The notes: a model not told the origin generated them from the letters alone. Positions 9,821-19,362 are shown, counted from the first letter of the stretch. The stretch: DNA of 64,000 nucleotides from Streptomyces sp. HPF1205 (GCF_020400825.1 NZ_JAINVH010000007.1:124001-188000); one strand, 5' to 3'. Made by a program: numbers and translations.

Positions 9821-10684
9821 GTGCCGGAACTGCCGGAGGTGGAGGTCGTCCGCCGCGGCCTGGCCCGATGGGTCTCGGGCCGGAAGGTCGACGAGGTGAC
9901 CGTCCTGCACCAGCGCAGCGTGCGGCGGCACCCGGCGGGCGCGGAGGACTTCGCCAAGCGCCTCCAGGGCGCCGTCCTCGGCCAGGCGCACCGCAGGGGC
10001 AAGTACCTGTGGCTGCCGCTGGCCGACGACCTGAGCATGGTCGCGCACCTGGGCATGAGCGGCCAGTTCCTGGTCCGCCCGGCGGGGGAGCCCGCCGAGA
10101 CGCACCTACGGGTGCGCATCACCTTCGCGGACGCCCTCGGCACCGAGCTGCGGTTCGTCGACCAGCGGACCTTCGGCGGCCTGTCGCTGCACGAACCCGT
10201 GCCGGGGGACCCGGAAGGGCTGCCGTACCCCCTGGCGCACATCGCGCGGGACCCGATCGACCCCGCTTTCGACGACGACGCCTTCCACGCGGCGCTGCGC
10301 CGCAAGCGCACCACCATCAAGCGCGCTCTGCTGGACCAGTCGCTGATCAGCGGGGTCGGCAACATCTACGCCGACGAGGCGCTGTGGCGCACCAGGCTGC
10401 ACTACGAGCGGCCGACGGCCGGCATGACCCGGCCGCGCACCGCGGAGCTGCTGACCCACATCCGCGAGGTGATGGGCGACGCCCTGGCGGCCGGCGGCAC
10501 GAGCTTCGACAGCCTGTACGTGAACGTGAACGGCGAGTCGGGGTACTTCGACCGGTCGCTTGACGCCTACGGCCGCGAGGACCGCCCCTGCCGCCGCTGC
10601 GGGACGCCGATCCGGCGGCGGCCCTGGATGAACCGCTCCAGCTACTTCTGCCCGCGCTGTCAGCCGGTGCCGCGCGCGTCGTAG
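9821..10684 (+). CDS. mutM: formamidopyrimidine-DNA glycosylase MutM (Fpg)
   Basis: A base-excision repair glycosylase/AP lyase removing oxidised purines. The mature N-terminus [12 protein letters not shown] supplies the catalytic proline. [16 protein letters not shown], the H2TH region ([18 protein letters not shown]) and a C-terminal zinc finger (CRRCGTPI ... CPRCQ) are all intact. The length of 287 is normal. The start is GTG with AAGGAG six bases upstream. Its 3' end overlaps the convergent HxlR gene by 25 bp. Confidence 0.97.
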   Translation: MPELPEVEVVRRGLARWVSGRKVDEVTVLHQRSVRRHPAGAEDFAKRLQGAVLGQAHRRGKYLWLPLADDLSMVAHLGMSGQFLVRPAGEPAETHLRVRITFADALGTELRFVDQRTFGGLSLHEPVPGDPEGLPYPLAHIARDPIDPAFDDDAFHAALRRKRTTIKRALLDQSLISGVGNIYADEALWRTRLHYERPTAGMTRPRTAELLTHIREVMGDALAAGGTSFDSLYVNVNGESGYFDRSLDAYGREDRPCRRCGTPIRRRPWMNRSSYFCPRCQPVPRAS

Positions 10685-11103
10685 GCCCGCCGCGCGGCCA
10701 GCACCTCGGGCATACGGCCCTCGACGAAATCGATCAGATCGAGCAGCCGGCGCGCTGTCAGCGTTCCCAGCGGCGTGAGCCGGTACTCGACGTGCGGCGG
10801 GTTGGTGGGCTGCGCCTCCCGGATGACCAGGCCGTCGCGTTCCAGGGTGTGCAGCGTCTGGGAGAGCATCTTCTCGCTCACCCCGGAGACCTTGCGGCGC
10901 AGTTCGTTGAATCGCAGCGTGTCGTCGTACAGGGCGCCGAGCGTGAGACTGCCCCAGCGGCCGGTGACGTGCTCCAGGGTGCCGCGGGAGGGGCAGTCCT
11001 TGGCGAACACGTTGAATGCCGCCTCGCCCTCGTCCGCGCACGCGCCACCGGGCGCCGCCGCGCGCTCGATCGTCTCCAAGGGCTCTGCCATGGGAGGAAG
11101 CAT
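10660..11103 (-). CDS. HxlR-family winged-helix transcriptional regulator
   Basis: A 147-residue HxlR-type regulator. The family core is visible: [36 protein letters not shown] (recognition region) and [19 protein letters not shown]. Cys37 sits where redox- or quinone-sensing members such as YodB/HypR have their reactive cysteine; Cys22 is a second candidate. It is transcribed away from a flavodoxin/quinone reductase gene, the usual target type for this subfamily. ATG 11103 has GAAGG upstream; ATG 11091 is an alternative. Confidence 0.9.
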   Translation of the reverse strand: MLPPMAEPLETIERAAAPGGACADEGEAAFNVFAKDCPSRGTLEHVTGRWGSLTLGALYDDTLRFNELRRKVSGVSEKMLSQTLHTLERDGLVIREAQPTNPPHVEYRLTPLGTLTARRLLDLIDFVEGRMPEVLAARRAYDARGTG

Positions 11104-11114
11104 ACCTTCAGCGA

Positions 11115-11152
11115 GCGCTAACTGGCAGGTTGCGCTTTCGATAAGTTAGTGC
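11115..11152. promoter_or_regulatory. imperfect inverted repeat, candidate HxlR operator
   Basis: GCGCTAACT (11115-11123) and AGTTAGTGC (11144-11152) match as an inverted repeat at 8 of 9 positions with a 20-bp spacer. The site lies in an unusually AT-containing part of the divergent gap between the regulator and the quinone reductase gene. Confidence 0.55.
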
Positions 11153-11235
11153 TCAACTGAGGTTGTCCGAACGCGGACGACCTGCTTCCGGGGGCCTCCC
11201 CGCAGGCCCCGTACCCCACGCCATAGGAGACGTCT

Positions 11236-11838
11236 GTGTCCACCCCTGCCCGTACCCCTGTCGTCGCCGTCGCCTACCACTCCGGTTACGGCCACACCGC
11301 CGTCATCGCCGAAGCCGTACGGGACGGCGCGGCCGCCGCGGGCGCGGTCGTCCACCTGATCAAGGTCGACGAGATCACCGACGAGCAGTGGGAGCTGCTC
11401 GACGCCGCCGACGCCATCGCGTTCGGCTCGCCCACCTACATGAGCACCGCCTCCGCGGCCTTCCACGCGTTCGCCGAGGAGTCCTCCAAGCGGTGGTCCG
11501 GCCACTCCTGGAAGGACAAGCTCGCGACGGGCTTCACCAACTCCGGCTCCAAGAGCGGCGACAAGCTGAGCACGCTGCAGTACTTCTCGCTGCTCGCCGC
11601 CCAGCACGCCATGACCTGGGTGAACCTCGGTCTGCACCCGGGCTGGAACGTCTCCGGCGGCTCCGAGCACGACCTCAACCGCCTCGGTTTCTTCCTGGGC
11701 GCCGGCGCGCAGACCAACAACGACGAGGGCCCCGACGCCGTCCACAAGGCCGACGTCGCCACCGCCGAGCACCTGGGCCGCCGCCTCGCCGAGGCCGCCC
11801 GCGTCCAGATCGCCGGCCGCGCGGCCCTGGCCGCCTGA
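11236..11838 (+). CDS. flavodoxin-like NAD(P)H:quinone oxidoreductase (WrbA/FMN reductase family)
   Basis: A 200-residue flavodoxin-fold protein. The FMN-phosphate loop SGYGHT (near residues 16-21) and the flavin-ring loop FGSPTYMSTAS are typical of WrbA-type and NADPH-dependent FMN reductases, which carry out two-electron quinone reduction. It is cytosolic with no signal. GTG 11236 has AGGAG six bases upstream. Its divergent HxlR neighbour suggests induction by quinones or electrophiles; this is an inference from context. Confidence 0.88.
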   Translation: MSTPARTPVVAVAYHSGYGHTAVIAEAVRDGAAAAGAVVHLIKVDEITDEQWELLDAADAIAFGSPTYMSTASAAFHAFAEESSKRWSGHSWKDKLATGFTNSGSKSGDKLSTLQYFSLLAAQHAMTWVNLGLHPGWNVSGGSEHDLNRLGFFLGAGAQTNNDEGPDAVHKADVATAEHLGRRLAEAARVQIAGRAALAA

Positions 11839-11927
11839 CGCCGGTCCCGCCCGCTTGATGCGAGCCGCGCCCGCCCCGGCCGGCCCCCGTCGCCGCGCGA
11901 GCCGCCCCGGCCGGCCGGGTCAGCGGG

Positions 11928-12821
11928 TCAGTAGCCGAAGTCCTGCGTCCACCAGGGGCCGCCCGTGCCGAAGTGGATGCCGACGCCCAGCGTCTTGTAG
12001 TCGCAGTTGAGGATGTTCGCCCGGTGGCCGGGGCTGTTCATCCAGGCGTCCATCACCGCCTGGACGTCGGCCTGGCCCCGGGCGATGTTCTCGCCGCCCA
12101 GATCGGTGATGCCCAGCTTCTTGGCGCGGTCCCAGGGGGTGTTCCCGTCCGGGTCGGTGTGGTCGAAGAAGCCGCGGGCGGCCATGTCGTCGCTGAAGTT
12201 CTGGGCCAGCCGGTCCAGCGCCGAGTCCGCGGTCAGGGGGGAGCACCCGGCGCTCGCCCGCTGCTGGTTGACCAGGGAGAGGATCTGCGCCCGCGCCGCG
12301 GCGACCGCGTCCGTAGTGGCGGATCGGCTCGCGGTGGGCTGCGCGCGCGGGGTCGCCGTAGGGGTGACCACCGGCACGGTCACGGCGGCGCTGGTACGGG
12401 TGGGGCTCGGCGCCGCCGTGGTCGGCACCGCGGTGGCCCGGGAGGGGGACATGGACGGGTGGGCCGCCCTGGTCGTGGCGCCGCCCGACGGGGACGCCTG
12501 GGGGGCCGGGGCCGTGGATCGGCCCGGCGTCGGGGTCGTCGTCCCGCCCAGCGGCGAGGGTATGTCGCTGCCGTCCTGGCCCGGGGCGGGCCCGTCGGCC
12601 TGGGTGTCCGAGCCGTTGCCGTCGCCGCCCCCGAACGGTCCGTGCAGCGAGCCGCCGACCCCGGACAGCAGCCCGGAGGAGGCGGCCACCGCGCCCACCG
12701 CCATGGCGGCGGACGAGGCCAGCAGGCCGGTGCGTATCGGGTGGTGCTTGCGTCGGCCGCGATGGCCGCGGGGGCCGGGCTGCGGCGCCGCCGCTTGCGC
12801 GTGACGGCTGTGACGCCCCAT
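11928..12821 (-). CDS. secreted/anchored CAP-domain (SCP/PR1) protein
   Basis: A 297-residue protein. It has a basic N-terminus, then a hydrophobic stretch (TGLLASSAAMAVGAVAAS, ~32-50) acting as signal or anchor. A Pro/Thr/Ser/Ala-rich linker (~60-170) follows, then a C-terminal CAP domain with GENIA and SPGHRANIL. The substrate is unknown; bacterial CAP proteins are mostly extracellular and uncharacterised. ATG 12821 (MGRHSRH) was preferred because GAGGA lies nine bases upstream. An in-frame GTG nine bases earlier would touch the ribosome site. Confidence 0.88.
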   Translation of the reverse strand: MGRHSRHAQAAAPQPGPRGHRGRRKHHPIRTGLLASSAAMAVGAVAASSGLLSGVGGSLHGPFGGGDGNGSDTQADGPAPGQDGSDIPSPLGGTTTPTPGRSTAPAPQASPSGGATTRAAHPSMSPSRATAVPTTAAPSPTRTSAAVTVPVVTPTATPRAQPTASRSATTDAVAAARAQILSLVNQQRASAGCSPLTADSALDRLAQNFSDDMAARGFFDHTDPDGNTPWDRAKKLGITDLGGENIARGQADVQAVMDAWMNSPGHRANILNCDYKTLGVGIHFGTGGPWWTQDFGY

Positions 12822-12967
12822 GGGCCGCACTCCTCACTGGCTCACTGGCTCGGTGACGCGCGTGAGCCATTCATCCGAACAGGTGAACTCCTGTCGGGGG
12901 GCGACTGTAGCGAAAGACGCCGGAGTGTGAAGTGATACGGCAGACACCGGGGGGATAGCGTGCCCAC

Positions 12968-13249
12968 ATGAATGAGAATGTCCGGCTCACCGCCTGGGTG
13001 CGCGGCCGGGTGCAGGGGGTCGGCTTCCGGTGGTGGACACGCGCGGCGGCCCTGGAGATCGGCGGCCTGTCCGGATACGTGAGCAACCTCGCCGACGGCC
13101 GGGTCCAGGTGGTGGCCGAGGGCGACCGCGGGCGGTGCGAGCGCCTGCTGGGCGCGCTGCGGGACGGCGACACGCCCGGGCGCGTCGACGGAGTGACCGA
13201 AATCTGGGGCGGGCCCAGAGGCGGATACGGGGGATTCGAAATCCGCTGA
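12968..13249 (+). CDS. acyP: acylphosphatase
   Basis: A 93-residue enzyme hydrolysing carboxyl-phosphate bonds. The catalytic motif [11 protein letters not shown] contains the phosphate-binding Arg, and [13 protein letters not shown] the catalytic Asn. The family position beside smc is conserved in Streptomyces. Confidence 0.95.
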   Translation: MNENVRLTAWVRGRVQGVGFRWWTRAAALEIGGLSGYVSNLADGRVQVVAEGDRGRCERLLGALRDGDTPGRVDGVTEIWGGPRGGYGGFEIR

Positions 13250-13274
13250 GCACAACTGGTTGCCATATGACGAA

Positions 13275-13327
13275 GCCCGTGTCAGGCTGCCCCCAGCGAG
13301 AATGATCTCGCTGTCCCACGGGCAGCC
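13275..13327 (+). other. structured element after acyP with alternative stems
   Basis: An inner hairpin AGCGAGA/TCTCGCT (13295-13301 and 13306-13312, loop ATGA) can be enclosed by either GCCCGTG/CACGGGC (13275-13281, 13317-13323) or GGCTGCCC/GGGCAGCC (13285-13292, 13320-13327). The two outer stems are mutually exclusive. It may be the acyP terminator or a folded leader of the next gene. Confidence 0.5.
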
Positions 13328-13544
13328 CGCGGCGCGTCGCGCGCCGTGCTTTCTGAGGCGCACCCGACGGCTGGGCTGTGATCGTGTTGACCGTGCCCAT
13401 ATTTGGTGAGACGCTGGAAGCCCCGCGCATCGTGGCTCCACAGGATGCTACAGGTCACGGCTCATACACCCTGCGCGGGAGCGTACCCCTCACCCACGAC
13501 CCATACCGTACAGGTCGGTCACTCAGCGTGGAGGACCATCCATC

Positions 13545-13751
13545 ATGGCAAAGGCGCTTCTCGGTTACGTCGGCGGTCCCGACCCGCGACTCCTCGCCGA
13601 GATGCGAAGGCTGCAGCAGCGTGTTCAGGACCTGGAATCCGAGCTCCTCCGGATGCAGGCTCAGAACGACGCGCTGACTGCTGTCGCGTCGCGTGAAGAG
13701 TCGCTGCTCGACAACATCGACGTGGCTCACGGCGAGCCCGTTCTCGCCTGA
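13545..13751 (+). CDS. small conserved coiled-coil protein of unknown function
   Basis: A 68-residue protein with a strong ribosome site (GGAGGA, 13531-13536). The middle (RRLQQRVQDLESELLRMQAQ) is a heptad-rich coiled coil, so it probably oligomerises or binds a partner. It has no signal peptide or enzyme motif. It is followed directly by a strong terminator, so it is expressed separately from smc. I recognise it only as a conserved streptomycete hypothetical at this location. Confidence 0.8.
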   Translation: MAKALLGYVGGPDPRLLAEMRRLQQRVQDLESELLRMQAQNDALTAVASREESLLDNIDVAHGEPVLA

Positions 13752-13800
13752 CCGGTTCACCCCGCCGGACAGGTGCGTACGGATCGCCTGAGATAATTGC

Positions 13801-13822
13801 AAGGGACGCTTCGGCGTCCCTT
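13801..13822 (+). terminator. intrinsic terminator with UUCG tetraloop
   Basis: A perfect 9-bp stem AAGGGACGC/GCGTCCCTT closed by TTCG. It ends transcription of the small coiled-coil gene ahead of smc. Confidence 0.9.
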
Positions 13823-13996
13823 CGTCGTTCGGCCCCCGTGACCCGGCCGAACCGGTGCCCTGATGGCCGGCGCCCCTCGCGGCGCCCTGCGTCAGTGTGC
13901 TGTGACCCGCGTGCCGCGCCTCCCCGGACCCCGAACCGCCCCGTGCTTACGTCCTTTGTGCCCTGCGCATTCCTCGGTGAAACCGCACGGCCCTAG

Positions 13997-14002
13997 TAGA
14001 GT
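13997..14002 (+). promoter_or_regulatory. putative leaderless-type -10 (TAGAGT) for smc
   Basis: TAGAGT ends eight bases before the smc GTG, and there is no Shine-Dalgarno sequence. The transcript therefore probably begins at or very near the start codon. Confidence 0.55.
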
Positions 14003-14010
14003 CGACCGGC

Positions 14011-17000
14011 GTGCACCTGAAGAGCCTCACGCTGCGCGGCTTCAAGTCGTTCGCCTCCGCGACGACGCTGCGCTTCGAACCCGGAATCACCTGCGTGGTC
14101 GGGCCCAACGGCTCCGGCAAGTCGAACGTGGTCGACGCGCTGTCCTGGGTCATGGGCGAACAGGGCGCCAAGTCGCTGCGCGGCGGCAAGATGGAGGACG
14201 TCATCTTCGCCGGCACCACCGGCCGCCCCCCGCTGGGCCGCGCCGAGGTGTCGCTGACCATCGACAACTCCGACGGTGTGCTGCCCATCGAGTACACCGA
14301 GGTCACCATCACGCGGATCATGTTCCGCAACGGCGGCAGCGAGTACCAGATCAACGGCGACACCTGCCGGCTGCTGGACATCCAGGAACTGCTGTCCGAC
14401 TCCGGCATCGGCCGCGAGATGCACGTCATCGTCGGCCAGGGCCAGCTCGATTCCGTGCTGCACGCCGACCCGATGGGCCGCCGCGCCTTCATCGAGGAGG
14501 CCGCGGGCGTCCTGAAGCACCGCAAGCGCAAGGAGAAGGCGCTGCGGAAGCTCGACGCCATGCAGGCCAACCTGGCCCGCGTCACCGACCTGACCGGCGA
14601 GCTGCGCCGTCAGCTCAAGCCGCTCGGCCGCCAGGCCCAGGTCGCCCGCCGTGCCGCCGTCATCCAGGCCGACCTGCGCGACGCCCGGTTGCGGCTGCTC
14701 GCCGACGACCTGGTGACCCTGCGCGAGGCGCTGCGCGCCGAGGTCGCGGACGAGGCCGCGCTCAAGGAGCGCAAGGACGCCGTCGAGGCCGAGCTGACGG
14801 CCGCCCTGCAGCGCGAGGCCCGGCTGGAGGAGCAGGTCAAGGCCCTCACCCCGCGGGTGAACCAGGCCCAGTCCACCTGGTACGAACTCTCCCGGCTCGC
14901 CGAGCGGGTCCGCGGCACCGTCTCGCTGGCCCAGCAGCGCCACCGGCACGCCACGAGCCAGCCCGCCGAGGAGCGCCGAGGCCGCGACCCGGAGGACATG
15001 GAACGCGAGGCCGCCCGTATCCGCGAGCAGGAGGCGGAACTCACCGAGGCCCTGGACGCCGCGCGCCGCGCCCTGGACGACACCGTCGGCCACCGCGCCG
15101 AGCTCGAACGCCGGCTCACCGAGGAGGAGGCCCGGCTCAAGGCCGCCGCCCGCGCCATCGCCGACCGCCGCGAGGGCCTGGCCCGGCTCAGCGCCCAGGT
15201 CAACGCGGCCCGCTCCAAGGCCGGTTCCGCCGAGGCCGAGATCGGCCGGCTCACCGCCGCCCGTGACGAGGCCCGCGAGCGCGCCGAATCGGCGCAGGCC
15301 GAGTACGAGGAGCTGAGCGCCCAGGTGGAGGACCTGGACGCGGGCGACACCGAACTCGAATCCCGGTTCGAGGCCGCGCGTGCGGAACAGGCCGCCGCCG
15401 AGGAGGCGTTCTCCGCCGCCCGTGACGCGGCCACCGCCGCCGAGCGCGCCACCGCCGCCATAGCGGCTCGCCGCGACGCCCTGGCCCCCGCCCTGCGCCG
15501 CAAGGACGGCACCGGCGCCCTGCTCGCCGGGGCCGAACCCGGGACCGGGCCCGGGAACGGAGGCGGCGAGGGGGACCGGCTCGCCGGAGTGCTCGGCTCG
15601 GCCGCGTCCTTGCTGCGCATCACCCCCGGCCACGAGGTCGCCGTCGCCGCCGCCCTGGGGGCCGCCGCGGACGCCGTGGCCGTCACCGGCCCCGCGGCGG
15701 CGGCCGAGGCGCTGCGGCTGCTGCGCAAGGAGGACGCGGGACGCGCGGCCCTGATCCTGGCCGGCGCTCCGGAGGCCGACCCGCCGGCGGCGCCCGGCGC
15801 GCTGCCCGCCGCCGCCGACCTGCCGCCGGGCACGCGGTTCGCCACCGACCTGGTGACGGCCGGCAGCGACCTGCTTCCCGCCGTGCGCCGGCTGTTGCAC
15901 GCCGTGGTGGTCGTCGGCTCGCTGGAGGAGGCCGAGGCGCTGGTGGTGCGCCATCCCGGCCTCACCGCCGTGACCGCCGAGGGCGACGTGCTGGCCGCGC
16001 ACACCGCGGTCGGCGGGTCCGCGAAGGCGCCCAGCGTCCTGGAGGTCCAGGCCCAGGTCGACGAGGCCACCGCCGAGCTGGAGCGGCTGGAGGCGCGGTG
16101 CGCCGCGCTGGCCGAGCGGCAGCGCGAGGCGAAGGAGCTGCGGGCCGCGGCCGCCCGTACCGTCGAGGAGCTGGCACAGCGGCGCCGGGCCGCCGAGAAG
16201 GAGAAGTCCTCGGTCGCCCAGCAGCTCGGCCGGTACGCAGGCCAGGCGCGGGCCGCCGCCGGGGAGGCCGAGCGGGCGGCCGCCGCCGTGCTCCGCGCCG
16301 AGGAGACGCTGGCCGCCGCCCGCGAGGAACTGGAGGAGCTGTCGTACCGGCTCGGCGAGGCGCAGGCGGAGCCCGGCGAGGAGGAGCCCGACACCTTCGC
16401 GCGCGACCGCCTCGCTGCCGACGGTGCCAACGCGCGTCAGACCGAGATGGAGGCGCGCCTCCAGGTCCGTACCCATGAGGAACGGGTCAAGGGACTGACC
16501 GGGCGGGCCGACGCGCTGGACCGGGCCGCGCGGGCCGAGCGGGAGAGCAGGGCCAGGGCCGAGCGGCGCCGGGCCCGGCTGGAGTACGAGGCGTCGGTCG
16601 CCGAGGCCGTGCTGGCGGGCGCGCGCGGCCTGCTGGCCTGCGTCCAGGTCTCGCTGGCCCGCGCCGAGGCCGAACGGGTGGCCGCCGAGCAGGCCAGGGC
16701 CGCCCGCGAGGCCGAACTCGGCGGGGAGCGGCGGCGCGGCCGCGAGCTGAAGGCCGAGCTCGACAAGCTCACCGGCGACGTCCACAAGGGCGAGGTGCTG
16801 GGCGCCGAGAAGCGGCTGCGGATCGAGCAGCTGGAGGCCAAGGCGCTGGAGGAGCACGGCATGGAGCCGGCCGGCCTCGTCGCCGAGTACGGCCCCGACC
16901 AGCTCGTGCCGCCGTCGCCGCCCGCCGAGGGCGAGACGCTTCCCGAGGACCCGGAGCACCCGCGCAACCAGCCGCGCCCTTATGTCCGCGCCGAGCAGGA

Positions 17001-17631
17001 GAAGCGGCTGAAGGCGGCCGAGAAGGCGTACGCCCAGCTCGGCAAGGTCAACCCCCTCGCGCTGGAGGAGTTCGCCGCCCTTGAGGAGCGGCACAAGTTC
17101 CTCACCGAGCAGCTGGAGGACCTCCGCAGGACCCGCGCCGACCTGCTGCAGGTGGTCAAGGACGTCGACGAGCGGGTCGAGCAGGTCTTCACCGCGGCCT
17201 TCCACGACACCGCGCGCGAGTTCGAGGGCGTCTTCTCCCGGCTGTTCCCCGGCGGCGAGGGCCGGCTGCTGCTCACCGACCCCGACAACATGCTCACCAC
17301 CGGTGTCGAGGTTGAGGCGCGCCCGCCCGGGAAGAAGGTCAAGCGGCTGTCGCTGCTGTCGGGCGGCGAGCGCTCGCTGACCGCGGTGGCCATGCTGGTG
17401 TCGATCTTCAAGGCCCGGCCGAGCCCGTTCTACGTGATGGACGAGGTCGAGGCGGCGCTGGACGACACCAACCTGCAACGACTGATCCGGATCATGGAGG
17501 AACTCCAGGAGAGCTCGCAGCTCATCGTGATCACGCACCAGAAGCGCACGATGGAGGTCGCCGACGCGCTGTACGGGGTGTCGATGCAGGGCGACGGCGT
17601 GTCCAAGGTGATCAGCCAGCGGCTGCGATAG
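14011..17631 (+). CDS. smc: chromosome segregation/condensin ATPase SMC
   Basis: A 1206-residue SMC. Head: Walker A GPNGSGKS (near residues 31-38), QEL..GIGREMHVIVGQGQLD, then C-terminal signature LSGGERSLTAVAML (near 1116) and Walker B FYVMDEVEAALDD (near 1142). Two long Arg/Glu/Ala coiled coils flank a hinge near residues ~510-690. It acts with ScpA/ScpB (not in this window) to compact and segregate chromosomes, including during sporulation septation. The GTG start matches the conserved MHLKSLTLRGFKSFA. Confidence 0.98.
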   Translation: MHLKSLTLRGFKSFASATTLRFEPGITCVVGPNGSGKSNVVDALSWVMGEQGAKSLRGGKMEDVIFAGTTGRPPLGRAEVSLTIDNSDGVLPIEYTEVTITRIMFRNGGSEYQINGDTCRLLDIQELLSDSGIGREMHVIVGQGQLDSVLHADPMGRRAFIEEAAGVLKHRKRKEKALRKLDAMQANLARVTDLTGELRRQLKPLGRQAQVARRAAVIQADLRDARLRLLADDLVTLREALRAEVADEAALKERKDAVEAELTAALQREARLEEQVKALTPRVNQAQSTWYELSRLAERVRGTVSLAQQRHRHATSQPAEERRGRDPEDMEREAARIREQEAELTEALDAARRALDDTVGHRAELERRLTEEEARLKAAARAIADRREGLARLSAQVNAARSKAGSAEAEIGRLTAARDEARERAESAQAEYEELSAQVEDLDAGDTELESRFEAARAEQAAAEEAFSAARDAATAAERATAAIAARRDALAPALRRKDGTGALLAGAEPGTGPGNGGGEGDRLAGVLGSAASLLRITPGHEVAVAAALGAAADAVAVTGPAAAAEALRLLRKEDAGRAALILAGAPEADPPAAPGALPAAADLPPGTRFATDLVTAGSDLLPAVRRLLHAVVVVGSLEEAEALVVRHPGLTAVTAEGDVLAAHTAVGGSAKAPSVLEVQAQVDEATAELERLEARCAALAERQREAKELRAAAARTVEELAQRRRAAEKEKSSVAQQLGRYAGQARAAAGEAERAAAAVLRAEETLAAAREELEELSYRLGEAQAEPGEEEPDTFARDRLAADGANARQTEMEARLQVRTHEERVKGLTGRADALDRAARAERESRARAERRRARLEYEASVAEAVLAGARGLLACVQVSLARAEAERVAAEQARAAREAELGGERRRGRELKAELDKLTGDVHKGEVLGAEKRLRIEQLEAKALEEHGMEPAGLVAEYGPDQLVPPSPPAEGETLPEDPEHPRNQPRPYVRAEQEKRLKAAEKAYAQLGKVNPLALEEFAALEERHKFLTEQLEDLRRTRADLLQVVKDVDERVEQVFTAAFHDTAREFEGVFSRLFPGGEGRLLLTDPDNMLTTGVEVEARPPGKKVKRLSLLSGGERSLTAVAMLVSIFKARPSPFYVMDEVEAALDDTNLQRLIRIMEELQESSQLIVITHQKRTMEVADALYGVSMQGDGVSKVISQRLR

Positions 17632-17724
17632 GCAGGCTTTCCCTTTCGACCTGTGAACGTGGCGGACGGGTCACGCGTCCCGCGCCGGGCATGATCCTCC
17701 CCTTTTACATGTATGGGCCAATTT

Positions 17725-17752
17725 TTGAATTCGAAACTTGTAGGCATACTCT
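17725..17752 (+). promoter_or_regulatory. predicted promoter of glcP in an AT-rich island
   Basis: TTGAAT (17725-17730) and TACTCT (17747-17752) are 16 bp apart within a ~50-bp stretch that is strikingly AT-rich for this genome. It lies ~138 bp upstream of the transporter start. Confidence 0.5.
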
Positions 17753-17889
17753 CCGGAATGCTGCCCATACGTTCGAGTGATGACTGGCGCGATCCGACGC
17801 CGGCCCCGGGCCGGTTCCGGCCGCCGCGGTCACCGCACGAAGACCGGACCCTCATGTGAGGGCTCACCGCCGAGCCCGAGGAGAGCACT

Positions 17890-19305
17890 GTGACCAGCAC
17901 CGCACGAGCCGCCGGGGCGGCGGACCACGCCACGCTTCCCGAGCATCTCGGCCACGTCGTCTTCATCGCCGCCGCCGCCGCGATGGGCGGCTTCCTCTTC
18001 GGCTACGACAGCGCGGTCATCAACGGTGCCGTCGAGGCCATCCGCTCCAGGTACGGCATCGGCTCGGGCACGCTGGCGCAGGTCATCGCCATCGCCCTGA
18101 TCGGCTGCGCGGTCGGCGCCGCCTACGCCGGCCGGATCGCCGACCGCATCGGCCGCATCCGGTGCATGCAGATCGCCTCCGTGCTGTTCGTGGTCAGCGC
18201 GGTCGGATCCGCGCTGCCGTTCGCGCTGTGGGAGCTGGCCCTCTGGCGGATCATCGGCGGCTTCGCCATCGGCATGGCCTCCGTCATCGGCCCCGCGTAC
18301 ATCGCCGAGGTCTCCCCGCCGGCCTACCGCGGGCGCCTGGCGTCCTTCCAGCAGGCCGCGATCGTGCTCGGCATCGCCGTCTCCCAGCTCGTCAACTGGG
18401 GCATCCTCAACGCCGCCCACGGCGACCAGCGCGGCCACCTGATCGGCCTGGAGGCCTGGCAGGTGATGCTCGGCGTCATGGTGATCCCGGCCGCGCTGTA
18501 CGGGCTGCTGTCCTTCGCCATCCCCGAGTCGCCGCGCTACCTGCTCGGCGTCGGCCGCGACAAGGACGCGCGGGACGTGCTCGCCGACGTCGAGGGCGAG
18601 GGCACCGACCTGGACGCGCGCGTCCGCGAGATCCGTACCGCCATGCGGCGCGAGCACAAGGCGAGCTTCCGCGACCTGCTCGGCTCCCGCTTCGGATTCC
18701 TGCCCATCGTCTGGATCGGCATCGGCCTGTCGGCCTTCCAGCAGCTCGTCGGCATCAACGTGGCCTTCTACTACTCCTCCACGCTGTGGCAGTCGGTCGG
18801 CATCAACCCGAGCAGCTCGTTCTTCTACTCCTTCACCACGTCGATCGTGAACATCATCGGCACGGTCATCGCGATGATCTTCGTGGACCGGATCGGCCGG
18901 CGGCCGCTGGCCCTGATCGGCTCGGCCGGCATGGCCGTCGCTCTCGCCCTGGAGGCCTGGGCCTTCTCCAGCAAGCACGGCGACACCCTGCCCGACACGC
19001 AGGGCACGGTCGCGCTCATCGCCGCCCACTGCTTCGTCCTCTTCTTCGCCCTGTCCTGGGGCGTCGTGGTGTGGGTCTTCCTCGGCGAGATGTTCCCCAA
19101 CAGGATCCGCGCCGCCGCGCTCGGCGTCGCCGCCTCGGCGCAGTGGATCGCCAACTGGGCCATCACCGCGAGCTTCCCGAGCCTGGCCGACTGGAACCTG
19201 TCCGGCACCTACGTGATCTACTGCTGCTTCGCCTTCCTGTCGATCCCCTTCGTGCTGAAGTTCGTCAAGGAGACGAAGGGCAAGGCGCTGGAGGAGATGG
19301 GCTGA
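17890..19305 (+). CDS. glcP: MFS sugar/proton symporter, glucose permease GlcP type
   Basis: A 471-residue, 12-helix sugar porter. Family motifs: GYDSAVINGA (helix 1), GRIADRIGRIRC, PESPRYLLGVGRD, QQLVGINVAFYYSS (helix 7 substrate motif), DRIGRRPL and VKETKGKALEEM. Its position after smc matches the S. coelicolor glucose permease gene, the main glucose uptake route that also underlies carbon repression through glucose kinase. GTG 17890 has GAGGAG six bases upstream. The specificity for glucose is inferred from synteny and motifs. Confidence 0.88.
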   Translation: MTSTARAAGAADHATLPEHLGHVVFIAAAAAMGGFLFGYDSAVINGAVEAIRSRYGIGSGTLAQVIAIALIGCAVGAAYAGRIADRIGRIRCMQIASVLFVVSAVGSALPFALWELALWRIIGGFAIGMASVIGPAYIAEVSPPAYRGRLASFQQAAIVLGIAVSQLVNWGILNAAHGDQRGHLIGLEAWQVMLGVMVIPAALYGLLSFAIPESPRYLLGVGRDKDARDVLADVEGEGTDLDARVREIRTAMRREHKASFRDLLGSRFGFLPIVWIGIGLSAFQQLVGINVAFYYSSTLWQSVGINPSSSFFYSFTTSIVNIIGTVIAMIFVDRIGRRPLALIGSAGMAVALALEAWAFSSKHGDTLPDTQGTVALIAAHCFVLFFALSWGVVVWVFLGEMFPNRIRAAALGVAASAQWIANWAITASFPSLADWNLSGTYVIYCCFAFLSIPFVLKFVKETKGKALEEMG

Positions 19306-19362
19306 TCCCGCTGCGGGCAGCCGGCTGGAGCGCCGGGCCCCAACAGGGATACTGGTCGGGTT

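Noticed and set aside
13378..13677. 99-codon frame overlapping the small coiled-coil gene
   Set aside because: No ribosome site or recognisable domain. It overlaps a gene with a strong ribosome site and a coiled-coil pattern.
13993..17538. 1181-codon reverse-strand open frame opposite smc
   Set aside because: It is a shadow of smc created by extreme third-position GC. It has low-complexity Gly/Leu/Val composition, no domain, and no ribosome site. The forward SMC motifs are complete.
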